A stretch of 36,862 nt of DNA from JBHEKP01 sp041859375. GTDB taxonomy: Bacteria > Hydrogenedentota > Hydrogenedentia > Hydrogenedentales > CAITNO01. The first letter of the stretch is position 1, and the number at the start of each line of letters is the position of its first letter. The notes below the pieces were generated by a model. The model was not told the origin of the DNA. It made no database searches and saw only the letters and a list, made by a program, of their open reading frames with translations. The DNA lies in NCBI GenBank assembly GCA_041859375.1, contig JBHEKP010000389.1, positions 1-36,862 of the forward strand. Reading direction: 5' to 3'. This document shows, piece after piece, positions 24,190 to 32,422 of the stretch. Both the position numbers and the translations under genes were made by a program.

Positions 24190-25851
24190 ACCAGCCCTGT
24201 AAAGGGAGCGGATTTGCCCGTTTGTGAGGGCCGCGCCGTGGACGCGCACATCGCGCATCCAGCCGTTGAAATAGTCCCCCGCGCCAAAGCCGATTTTCAG
24301 CGGCGCGCCGTTTGACGCGTCAAGCGGCCCGTCTTCGGCCTTGTGCTCCGCCACGGTCTTCCCGTCCACGCAGAGCCGCAGCGTGTTTCCGTCGCGCACC
24401 GCCGCGATGTGCCGCCAGCCCGGTTCCAGGGCGCGGTCAAAAGTCGTGTTCAGGCCCGCGTCCAGGCTGTGCACATTGCCCGAGGGCAGGGTGCCGCAGA
24501 ACAATTTTCCGTCATACAGCGCCATGGACCAGGCACGGCGGTACTTGCCGCCCGCCGAGTCCAACTGTGCGCCGATGGGCGTCCAGGCATCGCCGTCGAG
24601 GCGGTACACCTTGGATGAGGGCAGTGTGCCCGTGTACAACTTCCCGTTGTAAACCATCATGCCCATCGTCTCCAGCTCTTCCCCCGGCCTGCCGCGCAGG
24701 GTCCAAGTTCCGTCCCGCTCCATGCGGTACACATGGGCCTCGGGCCAGGTGGACAGGTGGAGCCGCCCGCCGTAAACGGCGAAGGCGTAGTCCTGGTGGA
24801 TGGGCGGGGTGATGCCCCCGCCAACATAGGCCCATCCGTTGCCGTCGTGGCGGAAGGGTCCGCCCGGCGCGTCATAGGAAACCATGTACAGCGATCCGTT
24901 GAACATGCAGGGGTTCAGCACCCGCCGCCCCGGATTGCCGCAGTACCGCCATTCCCCGTCTTTTACAAGTTGGTAAAGGCCAAAACCGTCCTGTTTCAGC
25001 GTGGTCGCATACAGTGTCCCCCGGAATTCCGCCAGCCCGCCCATGGTCGCCGCCGTGCCTGTTTCCGGGTTGGACAGGCGTCCGCAAAAGGCCCAGGACT
25101 TCCCCCCACCATACCGGTACACCGCGCCGCCCGGAGTGGTGTTCGGCGACGCCTCCAGCGAGGAACCCGTGGTGTCGTACCAGGACGTGCCCGCATAGAG
25201 CGCGCCGTCATGGACCGCCAGCGCGGCCACGGCGTTGCTGCCGTCCGGGCTGCCGCAGTCCTCCCAGTCCGCGCCGCCCAGGAAGCGGTAAACATGCCCC
25301 GCCTGGCCCGCCCCCGGCTCGCAGGTGGCGGCGTACAGGCTGCCATCATGCACCGCGAACCCGAAGACGAACACGGCGTTGCCCGGCCTGCCCCGGAAGG
25401 TCCATTGCGGCTCCGCCGCGCCGTTGTCAATACCGAAATGGAGGGTCCGGTGGTTGGGCTGGGAATTGGACACGCCGGTGAGGGTGGGCACGGACAGGTT
25501 GACGCCGCGCCGCGTTTCGGGGTCAAACTTGCCCAGCAGGTCGCCCACGGCGTCGTCCAGCGCGGTTTCAGTGCAAATCCACATGGACAGGGTGAAATCG
25601 CCCGCGCCAAGACCGGGCAGGGCGTCGGCGGATGCCTCCAGAAAGGCGTCACGTCCGTTGAAGCGCGCCGCCGGGCCGCCGTCGGGTGCTTTGCCGCCGA
25701 AGAGCACCCCGTGGTTTTCCGCATCGCACCCGTTGCCGGAGGCGTCCGCGCCGTTTTCCAGCAGCGGCCAGTGGGCCAGCGGCGCGGGGGGGGCTGCGGG
25801 GGCGGTTCCCGCGAGAACAAGAAAGGCCGCAATCAATGAAAAGCGTCCCAT
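24175..25851 (-). CDS. Secreted protein with a LamG domain apparently split by a seven-repeat beta-propeller
   Basis: The 558-residue product begins with a signal peptide (SLIAAFLVLAGTAPAAP). Residues about 25-140 match the first half of a LamG/concanavalin-like domain (LAHWPLLENGADASGNG, ARFNGRDAFLEA, DFTLSMWICTE). Residues about 147-460 contain seven units of the form G-x-LY-x-x-T ... VYR ... W-x-x-x-G, a propeller layout. Residues about 470-550 give the missing second LamG half (GWRHIAAVRDGNTLRLCVDGK, then FNGWMRDVRVHGAALT). Such proteins usually bind or process carbohydrates; no catalytic residues are evident. I chose ATG 25851, with a GGAGG site nine bases upstream; an in-frame upstream start would only add a basic low-complexity leader. 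It begins 32 bases after the preceding Gfo/Idh gene on the same strand, so co-transcription is likely. Confidence 0.82.
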   Translation of the reverse strand: MGRFSLIAAFLVLAGTAPAAPPAPLAHWPLLENGADASGNGCDAENHGVLFGGKAPDGGPAARFNGRDAFLEASADALPGLGAGDFTLSMWICTETALDDAVGDLLGKFDPETRRGVNLSVPTLTGVSNSQPNHRTLHFGIDNGAAEPQWTFRGRPGNAVFVFGFAVHDGSLYAATCEPGAGQAGHVYRFLGGADWEDCGSPDGSNAVAALAVHDGALYAGTSWYDTTGSSLEASPNTTPGGAVYRYGGGKSWAFCGRLSNPETGTAATMGGLAEFRGTLYATTLKQDGFGLYQLVKDGEWRYCGNPGRRVLNPCMFNGSLYMVSYDAPGGPFRHDGNGWAYVGGGITPPIHQDYAFAVYGGRLHLSTWPEAHVYRMERDGTWTLRGRPGEELETMGMMVYNGKLYTGTLPSSKVYRLDGDAWTPIGAQLDSAGGKYRRAWSMALYDGKLFCGTLPSGNVHSLDAGLNTTFDRALEPGWRHIAAVRDGNTLRLCVDGKTVAEHKAEDGPLDASNGAPLKIGFGAGDYFNGWMRDVRVHGAALTNGQIRSLYRAGRGGR

Positions 25852-25883
25852 GACCGAATCCTCCGCGGCGGGGCGGCGGCGGG

Positions 25884-26924
25884 TTAACAGGTCCGCGCGG
25901 CCCCGGTCAGTGAATGTTCCATGGCGAGCACGGCGGCGTGGCCCCGGTCCGCGCCGCACAGGGTTGGCGCGCCCGTGCGCGCCGCATCCATCCAGTCGCG
26001 GAGCAGCACGGTTTCGGGGGATTCCAGGACGGGCGCGGGCATGCGGGTTTCCACGCCGTCATAACGGGACAGCACCACCGTGTCCGGGTGAATCTCAATA
26101 AAGCCATTTTCACCCCGGATGACGGGCCGGTTGCCCGTGGGGTTCGACGGGGCCGAGGTGAGGTGCAGGGTGACGCCGTTGCCGTATTCCAGCGTGGAAA
26201 TCAGGCTGTCGGGCGTGGCGCAGGCGCAGTTCCAGCGCCCTGAGGCGGAGGAAACCCGCAGCGGTTCCCCCTCCGTGAGCGCCGCAAAGGCCGCCGCCTG
26301 CTCAAAATGCAGGCGCGCCGCCGGACCGGGCGAGCAGTCGCCGCACCAGCGCCAGCCGTCCGCGCCGGCGCCGCCGCGGGTGCTTTCCGCCGCCACGGAA
26401 TGGCACCAGCCCGCCGGGCCAATCTCCCCGGCGCGCGCCAGGCCCAGCGCCAGACGCCACGCCGGGTCGGCGGCGGCGTGCGCGGCCACCTGCACAGTCT
26501 TTCCCGCGCGGCGCGCGGCGGCCTGTATTTCGGCGCTTTCACGGCTGTTCACGGCCATGGGGGTTTCGATGAACACATGCGTTCCGGCGGCCAGCGCCGC
26601 CAGTGCGGCGGGCGCGTGGAGGTGATCGGGCAGGGCGACGACCACCCCTTCCACCCCTTTTGTTTCCGCGGCGGCCCGCCAGTCCCGGACCATGGGAACG
26701 CCCTCCGGTGCGTCCGCATGGGGGTCGGCGGCAACCACGATTTCCGCGCCCAGGCCCCGCAGCGCGGACACCAGCATCCGGCCCCGCGCGCCGCAGCCCA
26801 GCACCGCCACACGGAAGGGCTCCGCCGTCCGCGCCGAAACCCCGCCCGCAAAGAGGGCGGCTGTTCCGGCAATCCCGGCGCTTTTCAGAAAGCTTCTGCG
26901 GTCAAGGGCGAATTCGCGCTTCAT
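25884..26924 (-). CDS. Tat-exported Gfo/Idh/MocA-family protein with substituted active-site Lys
   Basis: The family are NAD(P)-dependent sugar oxidoreductases. The 346-residue product has a twin-arginine signal (DRRSFLKSAGIAGTAALFAGG) and a Rossmann fold (FRVAVLGCGARGRML). The normally conserved Glu-Lys-Pro appears as Glu120-Thr121-Pro122 (HVFIETPMAVN). The region that normally reads G-G-x-x-x-D-x-G-x-H-x-x-D is diverged (CSPGPAARLHFEQ). The catalytic lysine and probable acid/base Asp are therefore not conserved, so it may bind a ligand or cofactor rather than catalyse, or use another chemistry. ATG 26924 has a GGAGGT site; an in-frame opening to 27230 lies antisense-like over the upstream gene's end and is not used. 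It lies just after a terminator and before the LamG/propeller gene. Confidence 0.82.
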   Translation of the reverse strand: MKREFALDRRSFLKSAGIAGTAALFAGGVSARTAEPFRVAVLGCGARGRMLVSALRGLGAEIVVAADPHADAPEGVPMVRDWRAAAETKGVEGVVVALPDHLHAPAALAALAAGTHVFIETPMAVNSRESAEIQAAARRAGKTVQVAAHAAADPAWRLALGLARAGEIGPAGWCHSVAAESTRGGAGADGWRWCGDCSPGPAARLHFEQAAAFAALTEGEPLRVSSASGRWNCACATPDSLISTLEYGNGVTLHLTSAPSNPTGNRPVIRGENGFIEIHPDTVVLSRYDGVETRMPAPVLESPETVLLRDWMDAARTGAPTLCGADRGHAAVLAMEHSLTGAARTC

Positions 26925-26941
26925 GTCGTCACCTCCGCGTG

Positions 26942-26981
26942 AAAAAAACGCGGGAACGGCCCGGACAGGACCGCTCCCGCG
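26942..26981 (-). terminator. Rho-independent terminator between the two Gfo/Idh genes
   Basis: On the minus strand a stem of ten pairs with one mismatch (CGCGGGAGCGG with CCGTTCCCGCG) is followed by seven T residues (26948-26942). It starts 14 bases after the stop of the upstream Gfo/Idh gene and ends 17 bases before the next ATG at 26924. Confidence 0.85.
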
Positions 26982-26995
26982 CATGGGGTTCAGGC

Positions 26996-28510
26996 TCAGG
27001 CCTTGTGGGGGGCGGTCAGGCTCCATCCGTTGTTGTAGGCGCGGTAGGCGAAGTTGTTCGCCTTCTTCACAGCCTCGGCGTCGCCGCCGGTGAACTTCTG
27101 CGTCTCCGCGTCCCAGCCGAGGGTGGCCGCGCCGTGGGTGGGCGCCTCGTCCGGCAGTTCCGTGCCGTCGAAGGCCGCGCCGGAGGCGAAATGCGCCCCG
27201 GCCACGTAGGCGCAGGTGCCGATGTGGCACACGCGGGTGGTGTTGAACAGCACGTCAATCGGCGAATTCGGCGTGGCCGTGCCGCGGATGCTGTCGGCGA
27301 AGTTCTGCCAGTGCGGCTTGTTCAGCGCCTCCTCCTGGTTCTCCACCTCCGGCTCGACGCGCTCTGCGACGGTTTTGGCCGCCTCGGACTGGTTCTGGGG
27401 CGACGCGTACACGTTCAGCCCGTTGCGGCTGACGCGCAGGATGCCGCGCTCGCCGTAGAAGACGATGCCGTGGTCCGGCTGCTGGCCGTCGAAGGTGAGC
27501 GGGTTCCACACCCGGTTGGTGAAGGAGAGGATGAAGTTGTCGAAGCGGTAGTCCACCTCAAGGGTGTCGGGGGTGGTGCGGCTGTCCTGCATGAGGTATT
27601 TGCCGCCCACGGTGGACACGGACTTCGGCTGGAGCGTGTCGCCCATGGCCATCATGGCGATGTCCATCAGGTGCGCGCCCCAGTCGGTGATCTTGCCGCC
27701 CGAATAGTCCAGGTACCAGCGGAAGTTGTAGACCCAGCGGTTCGTGTTGAAGGGGCGGTGGGACACCCAGCCCTGGTGCGCCTCCCAGTCGAGGCCCTTG
27801 GGCACGTACTTGGCGGCGTCCGTGTCGCCCATGCCGATGCCCGCGAGGGGCGTGTTGTCCAGCGAGAAGGTTTCCACGCGGGCCACCTTGCCGATGCTGC
27901 CGCCCTTCACCATCTCCACCGCCCTGCGGAAGTGCTGGCCGCTGCGCTGCATGTTGCCGCCCTGGAACACCACGCCGCTGTCCTTCACCGCCTTCAGCAT
28001 GGCGTGCGCCTCGGCGATGGTGGTGCTCAGCGGCTTCTCGCAGTAAATGTTCTTCTTCGCCTCGGCGGCGTAGAGCGTGGGCAGGCAGTGCCAGTGGTCC
28101 GGCGTGGCGATGACCACGGCGTCCACGTCCGGGTTCTCAATCACCTGCCGGAAGTCCGACACGATCTTCGCGTCCGGAATCTTCGACGCGAACATCTTCA
28201 TCACGCGCTGCTCGACGTGCGGGATGCGCAGGTCGCACAGCATGATCGGCTGGAAGCCGCCGTTCATCACGGTGAACTTGAGGTCCGCCGTGCCCATGCC
28301 GCCCAGGCCGATGTGGCCCGTGCGGATGATCTCGTTCGCGCCCAGCACCGAGGCCGGGAGGATGGACTTGTACACGCCCGCCTCCGCCCGCTTCGGGGCC
28401 GCGCCCGCCGCCACCGCCCCGGCCACCGCCGCGGTGATGAAGTGCCTGCGCGAGATGCCGCTCTTGTCCTGCCGCCCGTCCGGACGGGATTCGCTGTTCA
28501 CGTCTGCCAT
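26996..28510 (-). CDS. Tat-exported Gfo/Idh/MocA-family oxidoreductase
   Basis: This is a putative periplasmic NAD(P)-dependent dehydrogenase, or a redox-cofactor-retaining enzyme acting on sugars, of the type abundant in Planctomycetota-like bacteria. The 504-residue product has a twin-arginine signal (ISRRHFITAAVAGAVAAG) and a Rossmann region with GHIGLGGMGTADL. The Glu158-Lys159-Pro160 motif (YCEKPLS) is intact. The second active-site motif, YSGGKITDWGAHLMDIAM, has Asp276 and His280. Lys159 and His280 are the expected catalytic residues. ATG 28510 has a CAGGAGA site seven bases upstream, and a good promoter lies about 70 bases further up. A strong terminator follows, so it is probably monocistronic. 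Substrate is unknown; nearby glycoside-hydrolase-like genes suggest sugar use. Confidence 0.88.
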   Translation of the reverse strand: MADVNSESRPDGRQDKSGISRRHFITAAVAGAVAAGAAPKRAEAGVYKSILPASVLGANEIIRTGHIGLGGMGTADLKFTVMNGGFQPIMLCDLRIPHVEQRVMKMFASKIPDAKIVSDFRQVIENPDVDAVVIATPDHWHCLPTLYAAEAKKNIYCEKPLSTTIAEAHAMLKAVKDSGVVFQGGNMQRSGQHFRRAVEMVKGGSIGKVARVETFSLDNTPLAGIGMGDTDAAKYVPKGLDWEAHQGWVSHRPFNTNRWVYNFRWYLDYSGGKITDWGAHLMDIAMMAMGDTLQPKSVSTVGGKYLMQDSRTTPDTLEVDYRFDNFILSFTNRVWNPLTFDGQQPDHGIVFYGERGILRVSRNGLNVYASPQNQSEAAKTVAERVEPEVENQEEALNKPHWQNFADSIRGTATPNSPIDVLFNTTRVCHIGTCAYVAGAHFASGAAFDGTELPDEAPTHGAATLGWDAETQKFTGGDAEAVKKANNFAYRAYNNGWSLTAPHKA

Positions 28511-28577
28511 GGTAGGGTCTCCTGAAACCGTTGATGTCCTCCGCCCCGGGGGCGCGATTCATGCCAAAAACCGGGCT

Positions 28578-28606
28578 AGTGTATCCCATGCGCGCCCGTG
28601 TTTCAA
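28578..28606 (-). promoter_or_regulatory. Sigma-70-like promoter of the Gfo/Idh oxidoreductase gene
   Basis: On the minus strand TTGAAA (28606-28601) is followed after exactly 17 bases by TACACT (28583-28578). The predicted start near 28571 gives a leader of about 60 bases. Confidence 0.65.
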
Positions 28607-28650
28607 AAGACCCGTTTCGGGGGCGTTCCGGTTTCACCCCCCCGGTCGGG

Positions 28651-28656
28651 TAAGAT
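28651..28656 (+). promoter_or_regulatory. Likely -10 element for a leaderless peptidase mRNA
   Basis: TAAGAT at 28651-28656 would place the transcription start at 28663, exactly the A of the peptidase ATG. No clear -35 is seen, and no Shine-Dalgarno at working distance precedes the ATG. Confidence 0.4.
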
Positions 28657-28662
28657 AGGGGC

Positions 28663-29643
28663 ATGAAACGCGGTTTTTTTAAGGTTCTTGCGGTGCTGCT
28701 GTGCTGCGGCGCGGCGCTGGCCGCGCCGTCCAAGCTGGAGCTGCGCGAGGGGCTGGTGTCGGTGGCCTATCCGCCGGGCAATGAGGACGCGGCGCGGCGC
28801 GCGCTGGCGGAGATACAGGCGGGGTTGCGCGAGTTTGGGGACCGGCTGCCGCCGGGGGACAAGCCGGTTTATGTGCTGATCGCCGAAAACGCGGCGGAGT
28901 TCAACCGGCACGCCTCCTCGTTTCTGCCGGGGCAGGTGAGCGCGCTGGCCCGCCCGGCGCAGGGGCTGATTGTGCTGCAGCCGCCGAAAATGCGTCGGCA
29001 CGGGTATGAGTACGGCGGGACGATCCGGCACGAGCTTGTGCACATCCTGCTGGACCGCAACACGAACCCGGCGTACCTGCCGAACTGGCTGAACGAGGGC
29101 CTGGCGATGTTCCTGGCGCGGGAATACCAGTTTGCCACGCCGATCACCATCGCCTCGATGATGTTCGAGGGGCGCATCATCCCGTACCAGCGGCTGGACA
29201 TGGCCTTTCTCACGCCGGGCGAGGAGATGCAGTTCGGCGACGCCTACGCGCAGGCCCTTTCCATGACGCGGTACCTGCACCAGCGCGCGGGCGCGGACGC
29301 ATTCTGGCGCATCGTGCTGGCCACGCGGGAAAAACACTTTGCCGACGCGCTGCGGGAGCACGCGGGGGTGGACGTGTTCGAGTTCTGGGACGGCTACATG
29401 CGCTCGCTCTGGCTGGTGGCCGTGGTGGGCGCGCTGGCGTCGGGCTCCTTCTTCACCCCCGCGGCGGTCATCGTGATCATCGCCTTCTTCCGGGTGCGCA
29501 GCCGCAACCGGCGCACGCTGGACCAGTGGGCGGAGCAGGAGGCGGCGGACGACGCCGCGCCGCCGCTGATGACCTGGGAGGAGGCGATCAACCGGGAAGA
29601 CACCTACATCCCCGGCATTGACGACGAGGACGAGGAGTACTGA
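28663..29643 (+). CDS. Membrane-anchored gluzincin metallopeptidase (peptidase MA-like)
   Basis: The 326-residue product has a signal peptide (FFKVLAVLLCCGAALA). Its peptidase region has the zinc motif His123-Glu-Leu-Val-His127 and a third ligand, Glu145, in NWLNEGLAMF, the gluzincin arrangement of the peptidase-MA group. A C-terminal membrane helix (VVGALASGSFFTPAAVIVIIAFF) is followed by a basic patch and an acidic cytoplasmic tail ending in DDEDEEY. Predicted topology is therefore catalytic domain outside, short acidic tail inside. It may process envelope proteins; the substrate is unknown. ATG 28663 begins the signal peptide directly. It is a single gene between a divergent neighbour and the convergent rng, whose stop is nine bases away. 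Confidence 0.82.
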   Translation: MKRGFFKVLAVLLCCGAALAAPSKLELREGLVSVAYPPGNEDAARRALAEIQAGLREFGDRLPPGDKPVYVLIAENAAEFNRHASSFLPGQVSALARPAQGLIVLQPPKMRRHGYEYGGTIRHELVHILLDRNTNPAYLPNWLNEGLAMFLAREYQFATPITIASMMFEGRIIPYQRLDMAFLTPGEEMQFGDAYAQALSMTRYLHQRAGADAFWRIVLATREKHFADALREHAGVDVFEFWDGYMRSLWLVAVVGALASGSFFTPAAVIVIIAFFRVRSRNRRTLDQWAEQEAADDAAPPLMTWEEAINREDTYIPGIDDEDEEY

Positions 29644-29652
29644 GGCGGCCCG

Positions 29653-31173
29653 TCAGAAGGTGATTTCCTGCCGGGTGCGCGAGCGGAGCAGCCGCACGTC
29701 GTGGATGTGGAAGGCGTCCTTGGGCTCGATGGTGATCTGGCGCTCGAACTTCTCCAGCATCAGGTCGAGCAGCCCCCGGTCCTCCGTTTCGAGCCTGCGG
29801 GCCACGTCGGGGTGGAGCTGGAGGATGACGTGCTGCTCCTTGCTGCGGCAGAAGAGGCTCTGGAGCCTGCGCAGCACGTCGAAGGTCATGGTGGTGACGC
29901 TGCGCACCACGCCTCCGCCCTCGCAGTAGGGGCAGGGCTGGGACAGGGCCTTGACCAGGTTGTGCTTGACCCGCTTGCGGGTCATCTCGATCATGCCCAG
30001 CTCGCTGATTTCCGACAGGGTGTAGCGGGCGCGGTCGTTTTTCAGCGCCTCGGTGAAGGTGCGCAGCAAATTGCGGCGGTTCTGGGGGAACTCCATGTCG
30101 ATGAAGTCGATCACGATGATGCCGCCGAGGTCGCGCAGGCGCACCTGGCGGGCGATTTCCTCCGCCGCCTCCAGGTTGGTGTGGAGCACCGTGTCCTCCA
30201 GCTGCTTCTTGCCGGTGAACTTGCCGGTGTTCACGTCGATGGCGATGAGCGCCTCGGTCTGGTCGATGCAGAGGTAGCCGCCGCTCTTCAGGAACACCTT
30301 GCGGCGCAGCGCCTTGGTGATTTCCTCCTCGATGCCCATCTTCTCGAAGATGGGCTGCTTGTGGGCGTACAGCCTCACGCGGCGCTTGAGGGCGGGGGAG
30401 AAGTGGTCCAGGAAGCCGATGATGCGCTCGTACTCCGCCTCGTCGTCCACGGTCAGCCGTTCGAAGTCCGCCGAGAACTGGTCGCGCACCACGCGGATGA
30501 TGGGGCCCAGATCCTCCCGCAGGAGCCCGACGCCGCGGCCCTGGTCGAATTTTTCGCGGGCGCGCTCCCAGATGCGGTTCAGGTAGTCGATGTCGTTCTT
30601 GAACTCCTCGCGGCTTTTTCCCTCGCCCGCGGTGCGGGTGATCACGCCCACGCCCTTTGGGCGCAGCTCGCGCAGCACCTTCCGGAGCCGGTCGCGCTCC
30701 CTGTCCGAGTCAATCTTGTGGGACACGCCCAGGGTGTCCACCGTGGGCATGAGCACGCAGTAGCGGCCGGGCAGGGTGATGAAGTTGGTGAGGCGCGGCC
30801 CCTTTGTGCCCAGGGGGTCCTTGACCACCTGCACCATCACGTGCTGGTCGCGCTTGAGCATGGTCTCGATGGCCTGCTGGCGCGCGCGCTTCGCGCGGCT
30901 TTTGGCGCGGGGCACGCCGTCAATCAGCTCGATGTCGCCGGTGCCCTCGGCCCCCGCGATGTCGGAGACGTAGAGGAAGCCGTTCTTCTCCAGGCCGATG
31001 TCGATGAAGGCGGCCTGGATGCCGGGGACCACCGAGTCCACGCGGCCCCGGTAGATGTTGCCCACGATGCTGCGGTTTTCCTCGCGCTCGATGACAAGCT
31101 CCGCGAGGCGGTTGTCCTCGAGCAGGGCGATGCGCGTCTCGCGCGGGTTCACGTTGATGACGAATTCTTTCAT
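29653..31173 (-). CDS. rng: Ribonuclease E/G family endoribonuclease (RNase G-like)
   Basis: RNase E/G cuts single-stranded AU-rich RNA in rRNA 5' processing and mRNA turnover. The 506-residue product has the N-terminal S1 region (GNIYRGRVDSVVPGIQAAFIDIG), the 5'-sensor/DNase-I-like core with AIDVNTGKF, the catalytic motif IVIDFIDM with Asp356 and Asp359, and the zinc-link Cys414-Pro-Tyr-Cys417. Length fits RNase G; the long disordered scaffold of RNase E is missing. ATG 31173 has GGAGG five bases upstream. It follows rodA by 51 bases on the same strand, a variant of the mre-rng neighbourhood known in many bacteria. Confidence 0.95.
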   Translation of the reverse strand: MKEFVINVNPRETRIALLEDNRLAELVIEREENRSIVGNIYRGRVDSVVPGIQAAFIDIGLEKNGFLYVSDIAGAEGTGDIELIDGVPRAKSRAKRARQQAIETMLKRDQHVMVQVVKDPLGTKGPRLTNFITLPGRYCVLMPTVDTLGVSHKIDSDRERDRLRKVLRELRPKGVGVITRTAGEGKSREEFKNDIDYLNRIWERAREKFDQGRGVGLLREDLGPIIRVVRDQFSADFERLTVDDEAEYERIIGFLDHFSPALKRRVRLYAHKQPIFEKMGIEEEITKALRRKVFLKSGGYLCIDQTEALIAIDVNTGKFTGKKQLEDTVLHTNLEAAEEIARQVRLRDLGGIIVIDFIDMEFPQNRRNLLRTFTEALKNDRARYTLSEISELGMIEMTRKRVKHNLVKALSQPCPYCEGGGVVRSVTTMTFDVLRRLQSLFCRSKEQHVILQLHPDVARRLETEDRGLLDLMLEKFERQITIEPKDAFHIHDVRLLRSRTRQEITF

Positions 31174-31224
31174 GTGTCCTCCCGCCGCCGGGGTTTCGTC
31201 CGGCGGCGCGCCGTTGCCGCCGGC

Positions 31225-32418
31225 CTATCCCGCTATTATACCCCTGCCGCGCGCGGGAACGTTGAGCAGGATGCCCACGCCCGCCATGGTGGTGATGTAG
31301 AAGGAGCCCCCGAAGCTGAGAAAGGGAAGGGGGATGCCCGTGACGGGCATGAGGCCGATGGTGATGGCGATGTTGACGAAAATATGGAATGCCAGCACGG
31401 TCACAATGCCCGCGGCCAGCAGGGTTCCGGTCATGTCGGGGCAGTCCCTCGCGAAAAGGAGGCCCCGCAAAAGAAAAGCCAGGAAAAGGGCTATCACCGC
31501 CACGGAGCCCACAAAACCCTGCTCCTCCGCGTACAGGGAGAAGATGAAGTCGGTGTGGTGCTCGGGCAGGTAGTTGAGCCGGGTCTGGGTGCCCCTCATG
31601 TAGCCCTTGCCGCTCATGCCGCCGCTGCCCACGGTGATTTTGCTCTGCATGGTGTGCCAGCCGCTGCCCTTGGGGTCGTACTCGGGGTGCAGGAAGGCGT
31701 AGACGCGCATCTTCTGGTAGTGCTTCAGCTCGTAGAAGCCGCGCGGCTCGGCGGGCGTGGCGGGGTCGAAATTGTGCATCTGCCACCACATCACCGGCAC
31801 GATGGAAAGGCCGAGCAGGATCACCACGGCCAGGTGCCACACGCGGCACCCCGCCACGAAGAGCATGACGATGAGCAGCGGGGCCATGGTGGCGGCCGTG
31901 CCCAGGTTGGGCTGTTTGAGGATCAGCGCCATGGGAAGCCCGGCCAGCAGGAAGGTGAGCAGGAACCAGTGGAGCTTCCGGATGCGCGGGCCCAGCCTGG
32001 ACAGGTACCAGGCCAGGGAGTAGACCATGATGATTTTCATGGTTTCCGAGGGCTGGAGCCGCAGCGGCCCGAGCACCAGCCAGCGCTCGCTGCCCTTGGC
32101 CTCCGTGCCCACGGCGAGCACCGCCAGCAGCAGCAGCACGCCGCCAAGGTACATGGCGGGCGCGAGGGACACCAGGAAGCGGTAGTCGATGCAGACGAGG
32201 ACGAGCGTCACCGCCAGCCCGATGAAAAAGTACATGATCTGGCGGTTGAAGTAGGTGATGTCGCTGCTGCGCGCGGCGCTGTACATGGTGACCCAGCCCA
32301 CCGCGGCCAGGGCGACGACAAACAGCGGCAGCATCCAGTCCACGCGCTTGAGGTTGCGCCAGTTGAACACGCGGACCGTGATGTCCTGGTATTGCACGTC
32401 TAGCCGGCTGTGGGGCAC
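31225..32418 (-). CDS. rodA: Peptidoglycan glycosyltransferase RodA (SEDS family)
   Basis: RodA polymerises glycan strands in the elongasome with its partner PBP2. The 397-residue product has about ten membrane helices and SEDS motifs such as KGSERWLVLGPLRLQPSE, the loop GVGMSGKGYM-type (GSGGMSGKGYMRGTQT), LPEHHTDFIFS and the final VTGIPLPFLSFGGS. I chose GTG 32418 because it has AAAGGA eight bases upstream and lies four bases after the mrdA stop; the longer in-frame opening from 32460 overlaps mrdA without a ribosome site. Order and spacing show translational coupling to mrdA. Confidence 0.94.
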   Translation of the reverse strand: MPHSRLDVQYQDITVRVFNWRNLKRVDWMLPLFVVALAAVGWVTMYSAARSSDITYFNRQIMYFFIGLAVTLVLVCIDYRFLVSLAPAMYLGGVLLLLAVLAVGTEAKGSERWLVLGPLRLQPSETMKIIMVYSLAWYLSRLGPRIRKLHWFLLTFLLAGLPMALILKQPNLGTAATMAPLLIVMLFVAGCRVWHLAVVILLGLSIVPVMWWQMHNFDPATPAEPRGFYELKHYQKMRVYAFLHPEYDPKGSGWHTMQSKITVGSGGMSGKGYMRGTQTRLNYLPEHHTDFIFSLYAEEQGFVGSVAVIALFLAFLLRGLLFARDCPDMTGTLLAAGIVTVLAFHIFVNIAITIGLMPVTGIPLPFLSFGGSFYITTMAGVGILLNVPARGRGIIAG

Positions 32419-32422
32419 GGCG

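Noticed and set aside
29701..32403. 900-codon plus-strand reading frame across rng and rodA
   Set aside because: It runs antisense over two secure genes; its His/Ala/Val/Leu-rich content is typical of antisense frames in GC-rich DNA.
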